Positions 33,228 to 42,305 of a stretch of 64,000 nucleotides of DNA are shown here, one piece after another. The notes beneath the pieces are model-generated. The model was not told where the DNA came from and ran no database searches. It saw only the letters and a program-made list of their open reading frames with translations. The DNA lies in assembly GCA_023389035.1 (NCBI GenBank), contig JAEWFC010000015.1:310001-374000 (forward strand), read 5' to 3'. Positions within the stretch are counted from its first letter, which is position 1. Each line of letters starts with the position of its first letter. The position numbers and the translations under genes are program-made. The stretch comes from Acidobacteriota bacterium (GTDB lineage: Bacteria; Acidobacteriota; Blastocatellia; Pyrinomonadales; Pyrinomonadaceae).

Positions 33228-35990
33228 ATGTCGCACCAAACAGTAATTTCGGCGATCGAAGAAACGGAACTTCTCATGCGTGAGGTCCGGGGACGTTTGT
33301 TAGTGTGTGCCCGCACCGACGATTCGCCGATCGCATCGGCAGAGCTCGCGTCATGGCGGGCGAAGATCGCCGATCTTTGCGAATTTCATTCGGATCCGAC
33401 GCTGCTGAATACTCTGCTCGGCCTCGAGACCGCGGTCACGCGGCTCGAACAATCGCCGGCCGAAAGCCGAGGAATGGCGATCATATCCACTCTCGATCAT
33501 ATCTCCGAACTCGAGTCCATTATTGCCGAACTCGCCGTGCCCGCCGACAGCTCGATCCTGGATATCTCCGATTTCGTCGAGAATTCGATCAACGGAATGA
33601 CACCGCCGCGGCCGGAACCGGAGAGTGTTGAGTTCTTTTACGAAGAGGTCGGCGAAGACGATCCGGAATTTGATGCGGAGCTGCTCGAGATATTCTCGGC
33701 TGAGGCTGAAGAGCTGCTCGCAAATATGGACCAGAGCCTTGCTGCACTCGCAGCCGATCCGGACAACCGTGACGCGCTTTGGGAGATCCGGCGAAACGCA
33801 CATACGTTCAAGGGGTCTGCTGGGATCGTCGGTATGGAAGCTCCGTCGCGGCTAGCACATCGCATCGAAGACCTGCTCGACCGTTTTGCAGAGGCAGACG
33901 CTCGGGCCGGGTCGTCGGTACTTACGCTATTGCGCGAATCGACCGATTGTCTACGCAATATCACGGCGAATTCCGGGAATGCTACGCCTCCAAGTGATCT
34001 GATCAGGCTGCACGCGGCTTTTGATGGTGCACTTAACGATCTCAACGGCAACGGCGTTCCGGCCCAGCACGCACCGGAATTACCGTTAGCGCCGGAAATA
34101 CTCGTCCCTCCGGCTGCCGTCGACGATGCAGCCCATCCGCCGGTTCCGGTGCTTAGCAAACCTGAGCGGAAAGGGACGATCGTGCGCGTTCCGCTTACCA
34201 AGCTTGATGAGCTTAGCGGTGCACTTCACGATCTTCTGGTCGCGGGTTCCGCGATCGACCGAAAGCTCAAGGACCTGAAACAGCAGATCAGCGAGCTCAC
34301 TATTTCCAGCCGCCGCGTCCAAACCGCAAGTTCAAAGCTCGACAGCAGCTTTGAGGCAGAAATGCTGGGTTCGCGTTCGTCTGCGGTGATCGGAATGCCG
34401 CCCGAGCACGATGGCCTCGACTCGCTCGAGTTCGACCGCTACACAGAATTTCACCAGACCTCACGGCAGTTGGCTGAAGCCGCCAGCGATACATCGTCGA
34501 TCAATTCCGCACTCGAGGATATTCGCCTCGGCGTCGAATCACTTTTTGATAAGCAGGCCCGCAGCGTTCGCCAGCTGAAAGACAGTCTCGTCCGCATCCG
34601 CCTTGTTGAGTTTGGCTCAATGAAAACGCGGCTGCAGCGAACAGCCCGCGTAACCGCCGAGGAAGAGAAAAAGCAGGTCGACGTCGTGATGCTCAACGAA
34701 GGCACGGAGGTCGATACACAGATGCTGGATTCGCTGACCGAACCGCTGCTTCACCTAATACGGAACGCGGTCGTGCACGGCATCGAACCCGCCGAGACAC
34801 GCCGCTTGCTTGGCAAGCCTGAGACTGGCCGGATCACTATCTCGCTCGAGAACGAGGTCTCGCATGCGCTGCTTACCATCACAGACGACGGATCAGGAAT
34901 TTCGACATCGCGGCTTCGCGAACGTGCTGCTGACATGGCGGTCTCGCCAAACAGTTTTGCGGGCAACATCGCACAGAACGACCCGCTTCAGCTGATCTTC
35001 GTTCCCGGCCTTACGACCGCTGACGGCCTGAGCCTGCGTGCGGGCCGCGGCGTCGGGATGAGCATCGTCAAAGAAAGCGTTGAAAGTTTTGGCGGCACTA
35101 TATCTGTCGAAACTCGTGCCCATGTAGGCACAACGTTCCGCATCCGGCTGCCGTTAAGAATGGCGGTCGTCGAATCCGTGGTCGTCCGTGTCGAGGAACA
35201 GACTCTCGCGATTCCCGCGAATAAGATACAGCGGATCAGCTACGCCAGCTCGCTCAAGCTTTCCGTTTCGGACGGACGGCTTGAGATACAGACAGAAGAA
35301 GGCAGCGTTCCTGTGACGGATCTTCGGCAATGCCTTGGCGGAGCTTCGGGATTTTCGTTCGTCGACGATCCGGTCGTCATCGAGATGAGCAGTTCGGTCG
35401 GCCGGGCCGCGTTGATCGTTAATGAGATCACGCGGACAGAGGAACTTGCGCTGAAATCGATGGGCTATCCGCTCGACAAGATCAAGGGCGTGCTCGGTGC
35501 GGCGATAACCGGCAACGATGAGGTGCTGCCGCTTCTCGATGTCGAATCATTGTTTGCCGCAGGCTCAATGCCGCAGTTCACGCGTCCTTCGCAGCCCGAA
35601 CGACGCAGCCCATCGCGTGCATCGATCCTTGTAGTTGACGACAGTCCGAGCGTTCGGCATACGACGACGAAGATCGTTGAGAATGCCGGTTGGGCGTCGA
35701 TCACGGCCCGTGACGGGGTCGAGGCTTTAGATCTGCTGAAAGAGATGGAACAGCTTCCTGTCACGATACTTTCAGATATCGAGATGCCGCGCATGGATGG
35801 CTTTGAGATGATCCGTCTGCTGAAGAACGACGAGCGGCTGCGTGAGATACCGGTAATTGTGATCACGTCGCGATCGGGCGAGAAGCATCGCGGAATGGCA
35901 GATGAGCTAGGTATCGCGAGCTTCCTCTCGAAACCGTTCAATGAGCGTGAACTGATCGGCCTTGTGCGGGAATTCACCGCAGGGAAGTAA
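33228..35990 (+). CDS. CheA-receiver hybrid kinase (ChpA-like)
   Basis: 920 residues. Residues 1-145 are helical with no obvious domain; Hpt domain about 148-250 with phospho-His H192 in AHTFKGSAGIVG; a dimerisation helix region; HATPase_c with N-box LIRNAVVHGIEP near 509-525, DDGSGIS, and GRGVGMSIVKESVESFGG; CheW-like regulatory domain about 640-770; receiver about 799-918 with phospho-Asp D850 (LSDIEMPRMDGFE) and FLSKPF. This is the ChpA order but with one Hpt rather than the many of Pseudomonas ChpA. It phosphorylates its own receiver and probably the PilG-like receiver encoded first in the operon. Cytoplasmic. Confidence 0.92.
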   Translation: MSHQTVISAIEETELLMREVRGRLLVCARTDDSPIASAELASWRAKIADLCEFHSDPTLLNTLLGLETAVTRLEQSPAESRGMAIISTLDHISELESIIAELAVPADSSILDISDFVENSINGMTPPRPEPESVEFFYEEVGEDDPEFDAELLEIFSAEAEELLANMDQSLAALAADPDNRDALWEIRRNAHTFKGSAGIVGMEAPSRLAHRIEDLLDRFAEADARAGSSVLTLLRESTDCLRNITANSGNATPPSDLIRLHAAFDGALNDLNGNGVPAQHAPELPLAPEILVPPAAVDDAAHPPVPVLSKPERKGTIVRVPLTKLDELSGALHDLLVAGSAIDRKLKDLKQQISELTISSRRVQTASSKLDSSFEAEMLGSRSSAVIGMPPEHDGLDSLEFDRYTEFHQTSRQLAEAASDTSSINSALEDIRLGVESLFDKQARSVRQLKDSLVRIRLVEFGSMKTRLQRTARVTAEEEKKQVDVVMLNEGTEVDTQMLDSLTEPLLHLIRNAVVHGIEPAETRRLLGKPETGRITISLENEVSHALLTITDDGSGISTSRLRERAADMAVSPNSFAGNIAQNDPLQLIFVPGLTTADGLSLRAGRGVGMSIVKESVESFGGTISVETRAHVGTTFRIRLPLRMAVVESVVVRVEEQTLAIPANKIQRISYASSLKLSVSDGRLEIQTEEGSVPVTDLRQCLGGASGFSFVDDPVVIEMSSSVGRAALIVNEITRTEELALKSMGYPLDKIKGVLGAAITGNDEVLPLLDVESLFAAGSMPQFTRPSQPERRSPSRASILVVDDSPSVRHTTTKIVENAGWASITARDGVEALDLLKEMEQLPVTILSDIEMPRMDGFEMIRLLKNDERLREIPVIVITSRSGEKHRGMADELGIASFLSKPFNERELIGLVREFTAGK

Positions 35991-35991
35991 T

Positions 35992-36714
35992 TTATTTTGC
36001 GGGCGGTTTGCTCGGCCTGATCTCTACCTTGCTCGGCAGAGCTCGCTGGTCCATTTCCAATAGGTTCATCACGACCTGAGCGATATCGTCAGGCTGCAGC
36101 TGCCACGCCTTGGAATCGGAAGGCGTGTCGCCGCCGAAATAGGTATTAACGCTTCCGGGGCAGATATAGCTCACCTTGATATTGTCCTGCCGGACCTCCT
36201 GCATCAACGCTTCCGAAAATCCATTCAAGCCGAACTTTGACGCATTGTATGCGGCCATTTTGGGGTGCGCGTTCTGTCCTGCGAGCGATGAGATATTCAG
36301 AATGTATCCGCCGTTCCGACGCTTCATCATTGGTATCGCGTAATGGCAGGCGTAAAAAACGCCGAACAGATTGGTCTCCAGCGTTTGCCGAAATTGATCG
36401 CCGGAAAGCTCTTCGACCGTCGAACCCATGTAGCCAACGCCTGCGTTATTGACCAGGATATCGAGCCCGCCAAAGACGCGCTCGCACTGTCCGAGCATGA
36501 TTCGGACCTGATCCTCGCTGCGAACGTCGCAGATCTCGCCTTCGACAGTGCCATGTCGGCCAATGTGTTCGACGGCAGACCGCAGGTCGCCCTTGTCGCG
36601 CCCGCAGATCATTACTCGAACGCCGGATCTGGCGAGCCGCTCAGCGATCGCCAGGCCGATGCCTTTTGTGCCGCCGGTCACGACTGCCGTCTTGTCTGTT
36701 AAATTAGCGATCAT
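35992..36714 (-). CDS. Short-chain dehydrogenase/reductase
   Basis: 240 residues. NAD(P)-binding VVTGGTKGIGLAIAERLARS at the N-terminus, LVNNAGVGYMG, catalytic Ser in LNISSLAG and YNASKFG with the Tyr-x3-Lys pair. This is a classical SDR, with a YICPGSVNT loop; C-terminal IRPSKPPAK. The substrate is unknown. It converges with the CheA gene, 1 bp apart, and its start lies 11 bp after the stop of the upstream secreted-protein gene, so the two may share a transcript. Confidence 0.9.
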   Translation of the reverse strand: MIANLTDKTAVVTGGTKGIGLAIAERLARSGVRVMICGRDKGDLRSAVEHIGRHGTVEGEICDVRSEDQVRIMLGQCERVFGGLDILVNNAGVGYMGSTVEELSGDQFRQTLETNLFGVFYACHYAIPMMKRRNGGYILNISSLAGQNAHPKMAAYNASKFGLNGFSEALMQEVRQDNIKVSYICPGSVNTYFGGDTPSDSKAWQLQPDDIAQVVMNLLEMDQRALPSKVEIRPSKPPAK

Positions 36715-36725
36715 TTCTTTTGGGG

Positions 36726-37733
36726 CTACCTAAGTATAAACGCCTCACCGCGAAACGACGTCTTTCTGAAATCAAGAAGTTCGCCGTTCTTTCCAAATTT
36801 GAGCTCCGGGCTTTTGCGGCGGTCGAGTTCACGCCAGACAATGGTCACGCTTCCGTCCTCGGCCTTTCGCACAATGCGGAATGCGACGATCAGGTCCTTT
36901 CGGTTATCACGATAAAGCAGCCCGAACCGGAAATGATCGGCAGAGAGATCGGCCGGCGGTCGAAGGCGAAAACCGCGATACGTGGTATTCCGATATGCGA
37001 CGACCCGCATCGCGTAGGTATTGTCCGGCTTGACCGGAGCGCTGCCCGAGAAGAGATAACCATCGGCGGTGATCCCCTTCACGATCGCGCCGTACTGCTC
37101 GGCCGCGCCGGCGACAGTTAGGGCCGGCTGAAACGCCGATAGATACCGGACGCCCGGTGACCCAAGCCCGACACTTTCGACAGGCACATCGCCGAGGTCC
37201 ACCATCATCGTCTGCGAAAAGAAGCCGGTACCCACGAGATTAGCGTGATTGAAATGAATGTCCGGCGTAAGCGAATCGTCGCGAAATGCCGACGTCGAAC
37301 CTTCGGGAATGTGATCAGCGCACGGGCCATCGACGCGAACCACTGCCCGTGAAATGCAATCTGCGTCGGGATAAAGTTTGAATATGCCTGTCCGCGGCTG
37401 AGCGAGCAGCGACTTAAACCGTTCGCGGTCGTCTGCCCGAGGTGAAAGCAGTTCCAAAAGACGCTTGCGTTCGCTGCCGGTCATTCGCTTTGGGAGTTCG
37501 CCGGGAGGGACTGCGCTTGCGCGAGCAGCACGTTCGGCGTCTCTCAAACGTTGACGGGAGTCATCCTCAATGGCTCGATTGATCTGGGCGTTGCGATATG
37601 CGGCCTCGTCAGCATTTCGCGGCTCACGCTGCAGACCCTGCGGAATCATCGCGGGATTTTGAGCGAACACGGTCGAGGCCGAAAGGCACAGTGCTGCGAC
37701 CATTGCCACACGGATGATGCGGGAAGTTCCCAT
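36726..37733 (-). CDS. Exported protein of unknown function
   Basis: 335 residues. An export signal (IIRVAMVAALCLSASTVFA-Q) is followed by a charged helical stretch rich in Arg and Asp/Glu (ERAARASAVPPGELPKRMTG), then a beta-rich C-terminal two thirds with FKLYPDADCISRAVVRVDG and a RVVAYRNTTYRGFRLRPP patch. I recognise no enzyme motif. The pattern fits a secreted or periplasmic protein of a lineage-specific family. It lies 22 bp after gatB on the same strand. Confidence 0.6.
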   Translation of the reverse strand: MGTSRIIRVAMVAALCLSASTVFAQNPAMIPQGLQREPRNADEAAYRNAQINRAIEDDSRQRLRDAERAARASAVPPGELPKRMTGSERKRLLELLSPRADDRERFKSLLAQPRTGIFKLYPDADCISRAVVRVDGPCADHIPEGSTSAFRDDSLTPDIHFNHANLVGTGFFSQTMMVDLGDVPVESVGLGSPGVRYLSAFQPALTVAGAAEQYGAIVKGITADGYLFSGSAPVKPDNTYAMRVVAYRNTTYRGFRLRPPADLSADHFRFGLLYRDNRKDLIVAFRIVRKAEDGSVTIVWRELDRRKSPELKFGKNGELLDFRKTSFRGEAFILR

Positions 37734-37755
37734 CTGATCTTCTCCTGAACTGCCT

Positions 37756-39231
37756 CTATGCTGCCAGCTTCGCCTTTAGCACTTCGTTGACGACTTTCGG
37801 ATTGGCCTTACCCTCAGAAGCCTTCATGACCTGTCCGACAAAGAAGCCGAAGAGCTTATCGTTGCCGTTGCGGTAAGCGGTAACCTGATTCTCGTTATTT
37901 TCGATGACGGCGTCAACGATTTTTTCGATCGCGGAGGTATCAGAAATTTGTTCGAAGCCTCGTTCCGATATGACTGTCGAAGCGGGTTTACCGGACGCGA
38001 ACATCTCTACAAGGATTTCTTTTGCCTGATTATTATTTATCGCTCCCGAGGCAAGGATCTTCAGGAGATCTGCGAGGCCCTCGGCAGTGACCCGGCTTTC
38101 GTTTGCAGGCACACCGGCGGCATTGAGCTCACGCGTGAATTCACCGAGCACCCAGTTCGCAGAGAGTTTTGGATTTTCTGTGATCCGCGCAACGGTCTCA
38201 AAATATTCCGCGAACGAACGCTCGGCGACGAGCTGTGACGCATCTGCAAAAGAAAGGCCGTAGTCTGCGATAAAGCGGTCACGCATCGCGTCGGGAAGTT
38301 CGGGCATCGCCTGTCTGATGCCATCAACGAAGCCGGCCGTTACGGCAAGCGGCTGCAGATCGGGTTCCGGAAAATAGCGGTAGTCGTGGGCGTCTTCCTT
38401 CGAACGCATCACACGGGTTTCCTGCTTTTGCTCGTCCCAAAGGCGCGTTTCCTGAAGTACAGGTTCACCTGCCTCATGGGCTTCGATCTGGCGTTCGATC
38501 TCGAACTCGATCGCCTTTTGCATAAAGCGAACGGAGTTCAGATTCTTGAGCTCAGATTTGTTGTTGAATTTCGTCTCACCGACACGCCGAACCGACACAT
38601 TTGCCTCACAGCGGAGATTTCCCTTCTCCATATCGGCATCGCTCGCACCGACCCACTGCAAAACGCGGCGGACGTGGTTCACATAGTCGTACGCCTGCCA
38701 AGACGTGCGGAAGTCGGGCTTTGTAACTATCTCACCGAGCGGTGTGCCGGCACGGTTCAGATCGACATACGAGTATTTATCGGTGTCGGGCAGCCCTTCG
38801 TGCACATTCTTGCCGGCGTCCTCTTCGAGATGCATACGCTCGATGCCGATCTTCATCGGTTTCCATTCGCGAGCGTGGCCATCGCCGTCGCGATCGGCCG
38901 TCATTATCGTAAGCGTGCCGTTCGCGGAAAAGGGCTTGTCGTACTGCGAGATCTGATAACCTTTCGGCAGATCAGGGTAGAAATAGTTTTTTCGAGCGAA
39001 GATCGAGACCGGCTGGACCTCAAGCCCAAGCGCCAGGGCGGCCCGCGTGCCGAGTTCGATCACACGGCGATTAAGCACGGGCAAGGCTCCGGGCAGGCCG
39101 AGACAGGTCGGGCATGTGTTCGTGTTCGCTTCGCCGCCGGTCTGGACCGCACAGCTGCAGAATATCTTTGTTGCGGTCGCCAACTGGGCATGGATCTCCA
39201 TGCCGATGACTGCTTCCCAGCCTTCTTTCAT
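37756..39231 (-). CDS. gatB: Asp/Glu-tRNA amidotransferase subunit B
   Basis: 491 residues, normal GatB length. It begins WEAVIGMEIHAQLATATKIFCSC, with cysteines of the zinc site (FCSC, TCPTCLGLPG), the GatB signature region LPKGYQISQYDKPF, and a C-terminal YqeY-like domain (GAINNNQAKEILVEMFASGKP ... KANPKVVNEVLKAKL). With GatA and GatC it converts Glu-tRNA(Gln) or Asp-tRNA(Asn) to the amidated forms; gatA and gatC are not in this window. It follows a secreted Tyr/Gly-rich gene after 7 bp. Confidence 0.96.
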   Translation of the reverse strand: MKEGWEAVIGMEIHAQLATATKIFCSCAVQTGGEANTNTCPTCLGLPGALPVLNRRVIELGTRAALALGLEVQPVSIFARKNYFYPDLPKGYQISQYDKPFSANGTLTIMTADRDGDGHAREWKPMKIGIERMHLEEDAGKNVHEGLPDTDKYSYVDLNRAGTPLGEIVTKPDFRTSWQAYDYVNHVRRVLQWVGASDADMEKGNLRCEANVSVRRVGETKFNNKSELKNLNSVRFMQKAIEFEIERQIEAHEAGEPVLQETRLWDEQKQETRVMRSKEDAHDYRYFPEPDLQPLAVTAGFVDGIRQAMPELPDAMRDRFIADYGLSFADASQLVAERSFAEYFETVARITENPKLSANWVLGEFTRELNAAGVPANESRVTAEGLADLLKILASGAINNNQAKEILVEMFASGKPASTVISERGFEQISDTSAIEKIVDAVIENNENQVTAYRNGNDKLFGFFVGQVMKASEGKANPKVVNEVLKAKLAA

Positions 39232-39238
39232 AAATTAT

Positions 39239-39760
39239 TTATCGCCGGAACCGAGGCGTACGAACGGTCGTAGGTGCTGGCCAAACGTAGCTGGAACGGC
39301 CGCCGGGTTCGTAGATCACACCACCGCCGCCGGCACGCCAAGTCGTACCTCGAAGCGGGCGAAAGAACCGCCGGCCGCGATAATTTGGATAATAGTAATA
39401 ACCGCCGCCATAGTACGGCTGGTTCCCGATGATGTAGGTCGGGCCGCTTTCTAATATCAATCGCTGCTGAAGAATGCGGCGGCGCTCCATTTCAGCCGCC
39501 CACGCCTCACGCTCGAGACGTTCGTTCCGGAGTTTGATTGAAAGCTCCTCGGTCTCTTTAAGATCAGCCACTCGCCGGCGTTCCAATTCGTCAGGTGACG
39601 GCATTCCCAGCCGCTGATAGTTCTCACGATAACGTTTCTCGGCGGCGAGGCGCTTTTGACGAAAGGCCTCGAGATCAGAGTTCGTCACCGTTTCCTGTGC
39701 CATTAAAGCAGCACCGGCACCAAAGAACAGGCAGATCGCAGCTGCAGCAAATACTTTCAT
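39239..39760 (-). CDS. Exported Tyr/Gly-rich protein
   Basis: 173 residues from ATG 39760, with GAGAGGTGG just upstream and a clean signal peptide (MKVFAAAAICLFFGAGAALMAQ); an extra 11 codons upstream are unlikely. The mature protein has a charged helical region (RRVADLKETEELSIKLR) and a Tyr/Gly-rich stretch (IGNQPYYGGGYYYYPNYRGR) followed by an Arg-rich end. Probably periplasmic or surface-associated. It lies between btuB and gatB, 39 bp and 7 bp away, so it may be read through from the btuB transcript. Function unknown. Confidence 0.65.
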   Translation of the reverse strand: MKVFAAAAICLFFGAGAALMAQETVTNSDLEAFRQKRLAAEKRYRENYQRLGMPSPDELERRRVADLKETEELSIKLRNERLEREAWAAEMERRRILQQRLILESGPTYIIGNQPYYGGGYYYYPNYRGRRFFRPLRGTTWRAGGGGVIYEPGGRSSYVWPAPTTVRTPRFRR

Positions 39761-39799
39761 TTCAACCACCTCTCGATCTGCCCATTTTAACACAGCACC

Positions 39800-42160
39800 C
39801 TAAAACCCAAAGCTTATCCCCACGCGAGCATTCGCACCGGCGGTACGGAAGCCGTTCTCGTAGTATTCGTTGTCGAACAGGTTTTCGACAGTTCCGAACA
39901 GGCGAAGATCGTATCTATCGCGTCGAAGCTTGAAGGTGTAACCCGCCGTCAGGTCCGCACGCCGATTTCCGCTGAAGCGATATACATATGTATTAAATGT
40001 CGCATTGCTGAAGATCGGTGCGAGATAGCTGGACGACGCGAGCAGGTCGACATTAACCCAAAAACGCTGCCAACGCCGGGTCGCAACGAGCGTGAACTGG
40101 TGCTGCGGAATTCCCAAAGCGTCAATGATCCCGCTCCCGGCGATCTGCGGCTCACGCTGCAAGCTTTTGGTTAGGGTGTAGGACGCAAAGACGTCGGTCG
40201 AGCCAGACGGTTTGAATGTCGCACTGAATTCCCCGCCGCGGGCGATGCCGCCTGTTTGATTGACATAGCCGCCGAACGGGCGCGGTGTTCCGCCGATGTC
40301 GCGAACGACATTTCCGTATCCGATGACGTCGGTCAGACGCGTGTAAAAGTATGTGGCTGTGAGGTTTACCTTATCGCGAACCAGGAGTTGTTCAATGCCA
40401 AGATCGAACGCGATCGAGCGTTCAGGTTTGAGATCGGGATCGCCGAGAGCGACAAAGCTCGGCGTTCCGAAGCTGCTGTAGAACGTGCCAAACCGCTCGT
40501 AGAGCGACGGCACGCGATAGCCGTTGCCAACGTGAGCACGAAGTTTCGTCCCGGTCGATCTCACAAAGTACGAAGCTGCTCCGTCGAGTGTGTACGCCGC
40601 GGGCGGATCGGACAGCGACACGCCTGCGTACGGCGCGTTCGCGAGACTGAAGCTTGGTTGGCTGAGTCGAAAGAACTGTGCACGCACGCCGCCTGCAAGC
40701 TGCAATTTCCCGCCGAGGAGCCGGATCAGGTCTTGAGCGTAGAACGAGTTGCTCGACTGGCTGGCTTTGGTGAAGAAATCGCCGCCGCCGGAAGGTGTGA
40801 AGCCTTCGTTCCCAAAACGCTCGTCCTCAAACTCGTAACCGAAGCGAATATTATGCTGGCCGGTTGCCCATTCGATCGACGCGTTCGCCGCCTGTATCGT
40901 TCCGTCAAAGATCGAGGTCGACGCTGACTGGAAACCGACGCCGAGCGGCCCGGAATCGTTTCTCCGTGATGTCTTGAGGCCGGAATAAAATGCTTTTAGA
41001 ACAACACTCTCGTTGAAAGCGTGCGTAAATATAAGTTGGCCGTTAGCGAAGTTGGTCCGCTGAATATCGTCAGGGTCATCCACGTCCGGAGTGAAATTTA
41101 CGCCCGGCATGGCACGGATAACCGATGAGTTATACATCGGCAGAAGTCCGAAAGTATCGGGATTGGAGTTAAGGCGAACCTTCGCATCCGACACAAAGAA
41201 GCGGGCAGACACGGACGTCATTGCACTGATCTCGCCGTCGATCCGCGTTTGAAAATTCGTATTGGCGGCGTTGTCGGTGCCGTCAATACCCTTCGTATAA
41301 GCTGTTCGTGAAATGGCCGTGCTCACGCCGAGCTTATTGTCGAGAAAGCGGTTTGAAATATTGCCGCGAAATCGGCCCAGGCCGAGTCCGCCGAACGCGC
41401 CGGATATCTGGCCGCGCCAGCCATCTGCCGGTTCAGGGGTTCGCAGATCGATCACGCCGCCGATGGCGTTAGTGCCATAGAGTGAACTTCCGGAGCCGCG
41501 AAGCACCTCGACACGGGAAACGCTGGTGAGCGTGAGATCGCTCAAGAAAGGCGTCGCGTCGCCGGTGATCGCCGAAGCGTCACGCAGGCGAACGCCGTCG
41601 ATCAGCATTGCCGTGTCCTGATTACGAAGGCCGCGAGTCTTAATATTCGCGGTTCGCCCGAAGCCGCCCAACTGCTGAACGCGCAAGCCCGGAATGCTGC
41701 GAAGCGATTCGACGAGCGAAAAATCTGCGCGTTCACGCATCTCGAGTCCGGTGATGATGTTGACGGTCTTTGCGACCTCCTCGATCAATTGTTCGCGGTC
41801 CGCGGACACCGTCACGGTCTCGCGGATCGAACCGCTTTCGGCGAGCTTGAGCTGAAGTGTCTCGGGCTGGCCGAGCTTTATCGTGATGTCCGTCGATACA
41901 GCGGCGACCGTGTTTCCATCGATCGTTAGAGTGGCTTGTAAACGGTATTTCCCCGGCGGGGCGTTGAACCTAAATTCCCCATTGCCGTCGGCAGTCTGGG
42001 TGATCATCGACGAGCCGTCGGAAGCCGTAAGCGTGACCGTCGCACCGCTTGCCGGCTCGCCTGTTGAAGTGATCACCGTTCCGTAGAGTGAATTGCCGTT
42101 CTGAGCATTCGCGACGACAGCCGCGGTCAGAACTACAAGAAAGAGAAAGAACGTACGCAT
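39800..42160 (-). CDS. btuB: BtuB-like TonB-dependent receptor (cobalamin)
   Basis: 786 residues from ATG 42160, where a signal peptide begins (MRTFFLFLVVLTAAVVANAQ), with GAAGAGGA upstream; the longer frame to 42202 lies in the riboswitch. A carboxypeptidase-regulatory-like domain (about 22-100) comes before a plug with LRSIPGLRVQQLGGFGRTANI, LIDGVRLRDAS and LRGSGSSLYGTNAIGGVIDL, and a barrel ending ARVGISFGF. Two facts assign cobalamin: a cobalamin riboswitch lies just upstream, and BtuF/C/D-like genes are directly upstream on the same strand. The corrin ligand is inferred from context, not from the sequence itself. Confidence 0.88.
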   Translation of the reverse strand: MRTFFLFLVVLTAAVVANAQNGNSLYGTVITSTGEPASGATVTLTASDGSSMITQTADGNGEFRFNAPPGKYRLQATLTIDGNTVAAVSTDITIKLGQPETLQLKLAESGSIRETVTVSADREQLIEEVAKTVNIITGLEMRERADFSLVESLRSIPGLRVQQLGGFGRTANIKTRGLRNQDTAMLIDGVRLRDASAITGDATPFLSDLTLTSVSRVEVLRGSGSSLYGTNAIGGVIDLRTPEPADGWRGQISGAFGGLGLGRFRGNISNRFLDNKLGVSTAISRTAYTKGIDGTDNAANTNFQTRIDGEISAMTSVSARFFVSDAKVRLNSNPDTFGLLPMYNSSVIRAMPGVNFTPDVDDPDDIQRTNFANGQLIFTHAFNESVVLKAFYSGLKTSRRNDSGPLGVGFQSASTSIFDGTIQAANASIEWATGQHNIRFGYEFEDERFGNEGFTPSGGGDFFTKASQSSNSFYAQDLIRLLGGKLQLAGGVRAQFFRLSQPSFSLANAPYAGVSLSDPPAAYTLDGAASYFVRSTGTKLRAHVGNGYRVPSLYERFGTFYSSFGTPSFVALGDPDLKPERSIAFDLGIEQLLVRDKVNLTATYFYTRLTDVIGYGNVVRDIGGTPRPFGGYVNQTGGIARGGEFSATFKPSGSTDVFASYTLTKSLQREPQIAGSGIIDALGIPQHQFTLVATRRWQRFWVNVDLLASSSYLAPIFSNATFNTYVYRFSGNRRADLTAGYTFKLRRDRYDLRLFGTVENLFDNEYYENGFRTAGANARVGISFGF

Positions 42161-42164
42161 TGAA

Positions 42165-42305
42165 GATCCTCTTCCGCCCATCGCGGAGTGGTTCGAACCC
42201 AACGAATGGCCAAAGTTCCCGACTTGGTATTTCCCATACCTTTACGGTTGCGTGGGCAGTGACGGATTCTCACCGGCTTCCTTTGTTCCATTCGTCAAAA
42301 ATGGA
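42165..42305 (-). promoter_or_regulatory. Cobalamin riboswitch upstream of btuB (second)
   Basis: On the minus strand the gap between btuD and btuB holds GGAAGCCGGTGAGAATCC, then GTCACTGCCCACGCAACCGTAAAG and AAGTCGGGAACTTTGGCC, which align in order with the B12-box core of cobalamin riboswitches (CCGGTGAGAATCC, GCCACTGTA, AAGCCAGGAGACC). The match at GCAACCGTA is a variant. No terminator is visible; the tail up to the GAAGAGGA ribosome-binding site suggests translational control. The ends are approximate. Confidence 0.8.

Noticed and set aside
38386..39273. 295-codon plus-strand frame
   Set aside because: Antisense to gatB.
42190..42200. ggttcgaaccc resembling a tRNA T-arm
   Set aside because: No acceptor, D or anticodon arm fits around it; it is part of the cobalamin riboswitch leader.
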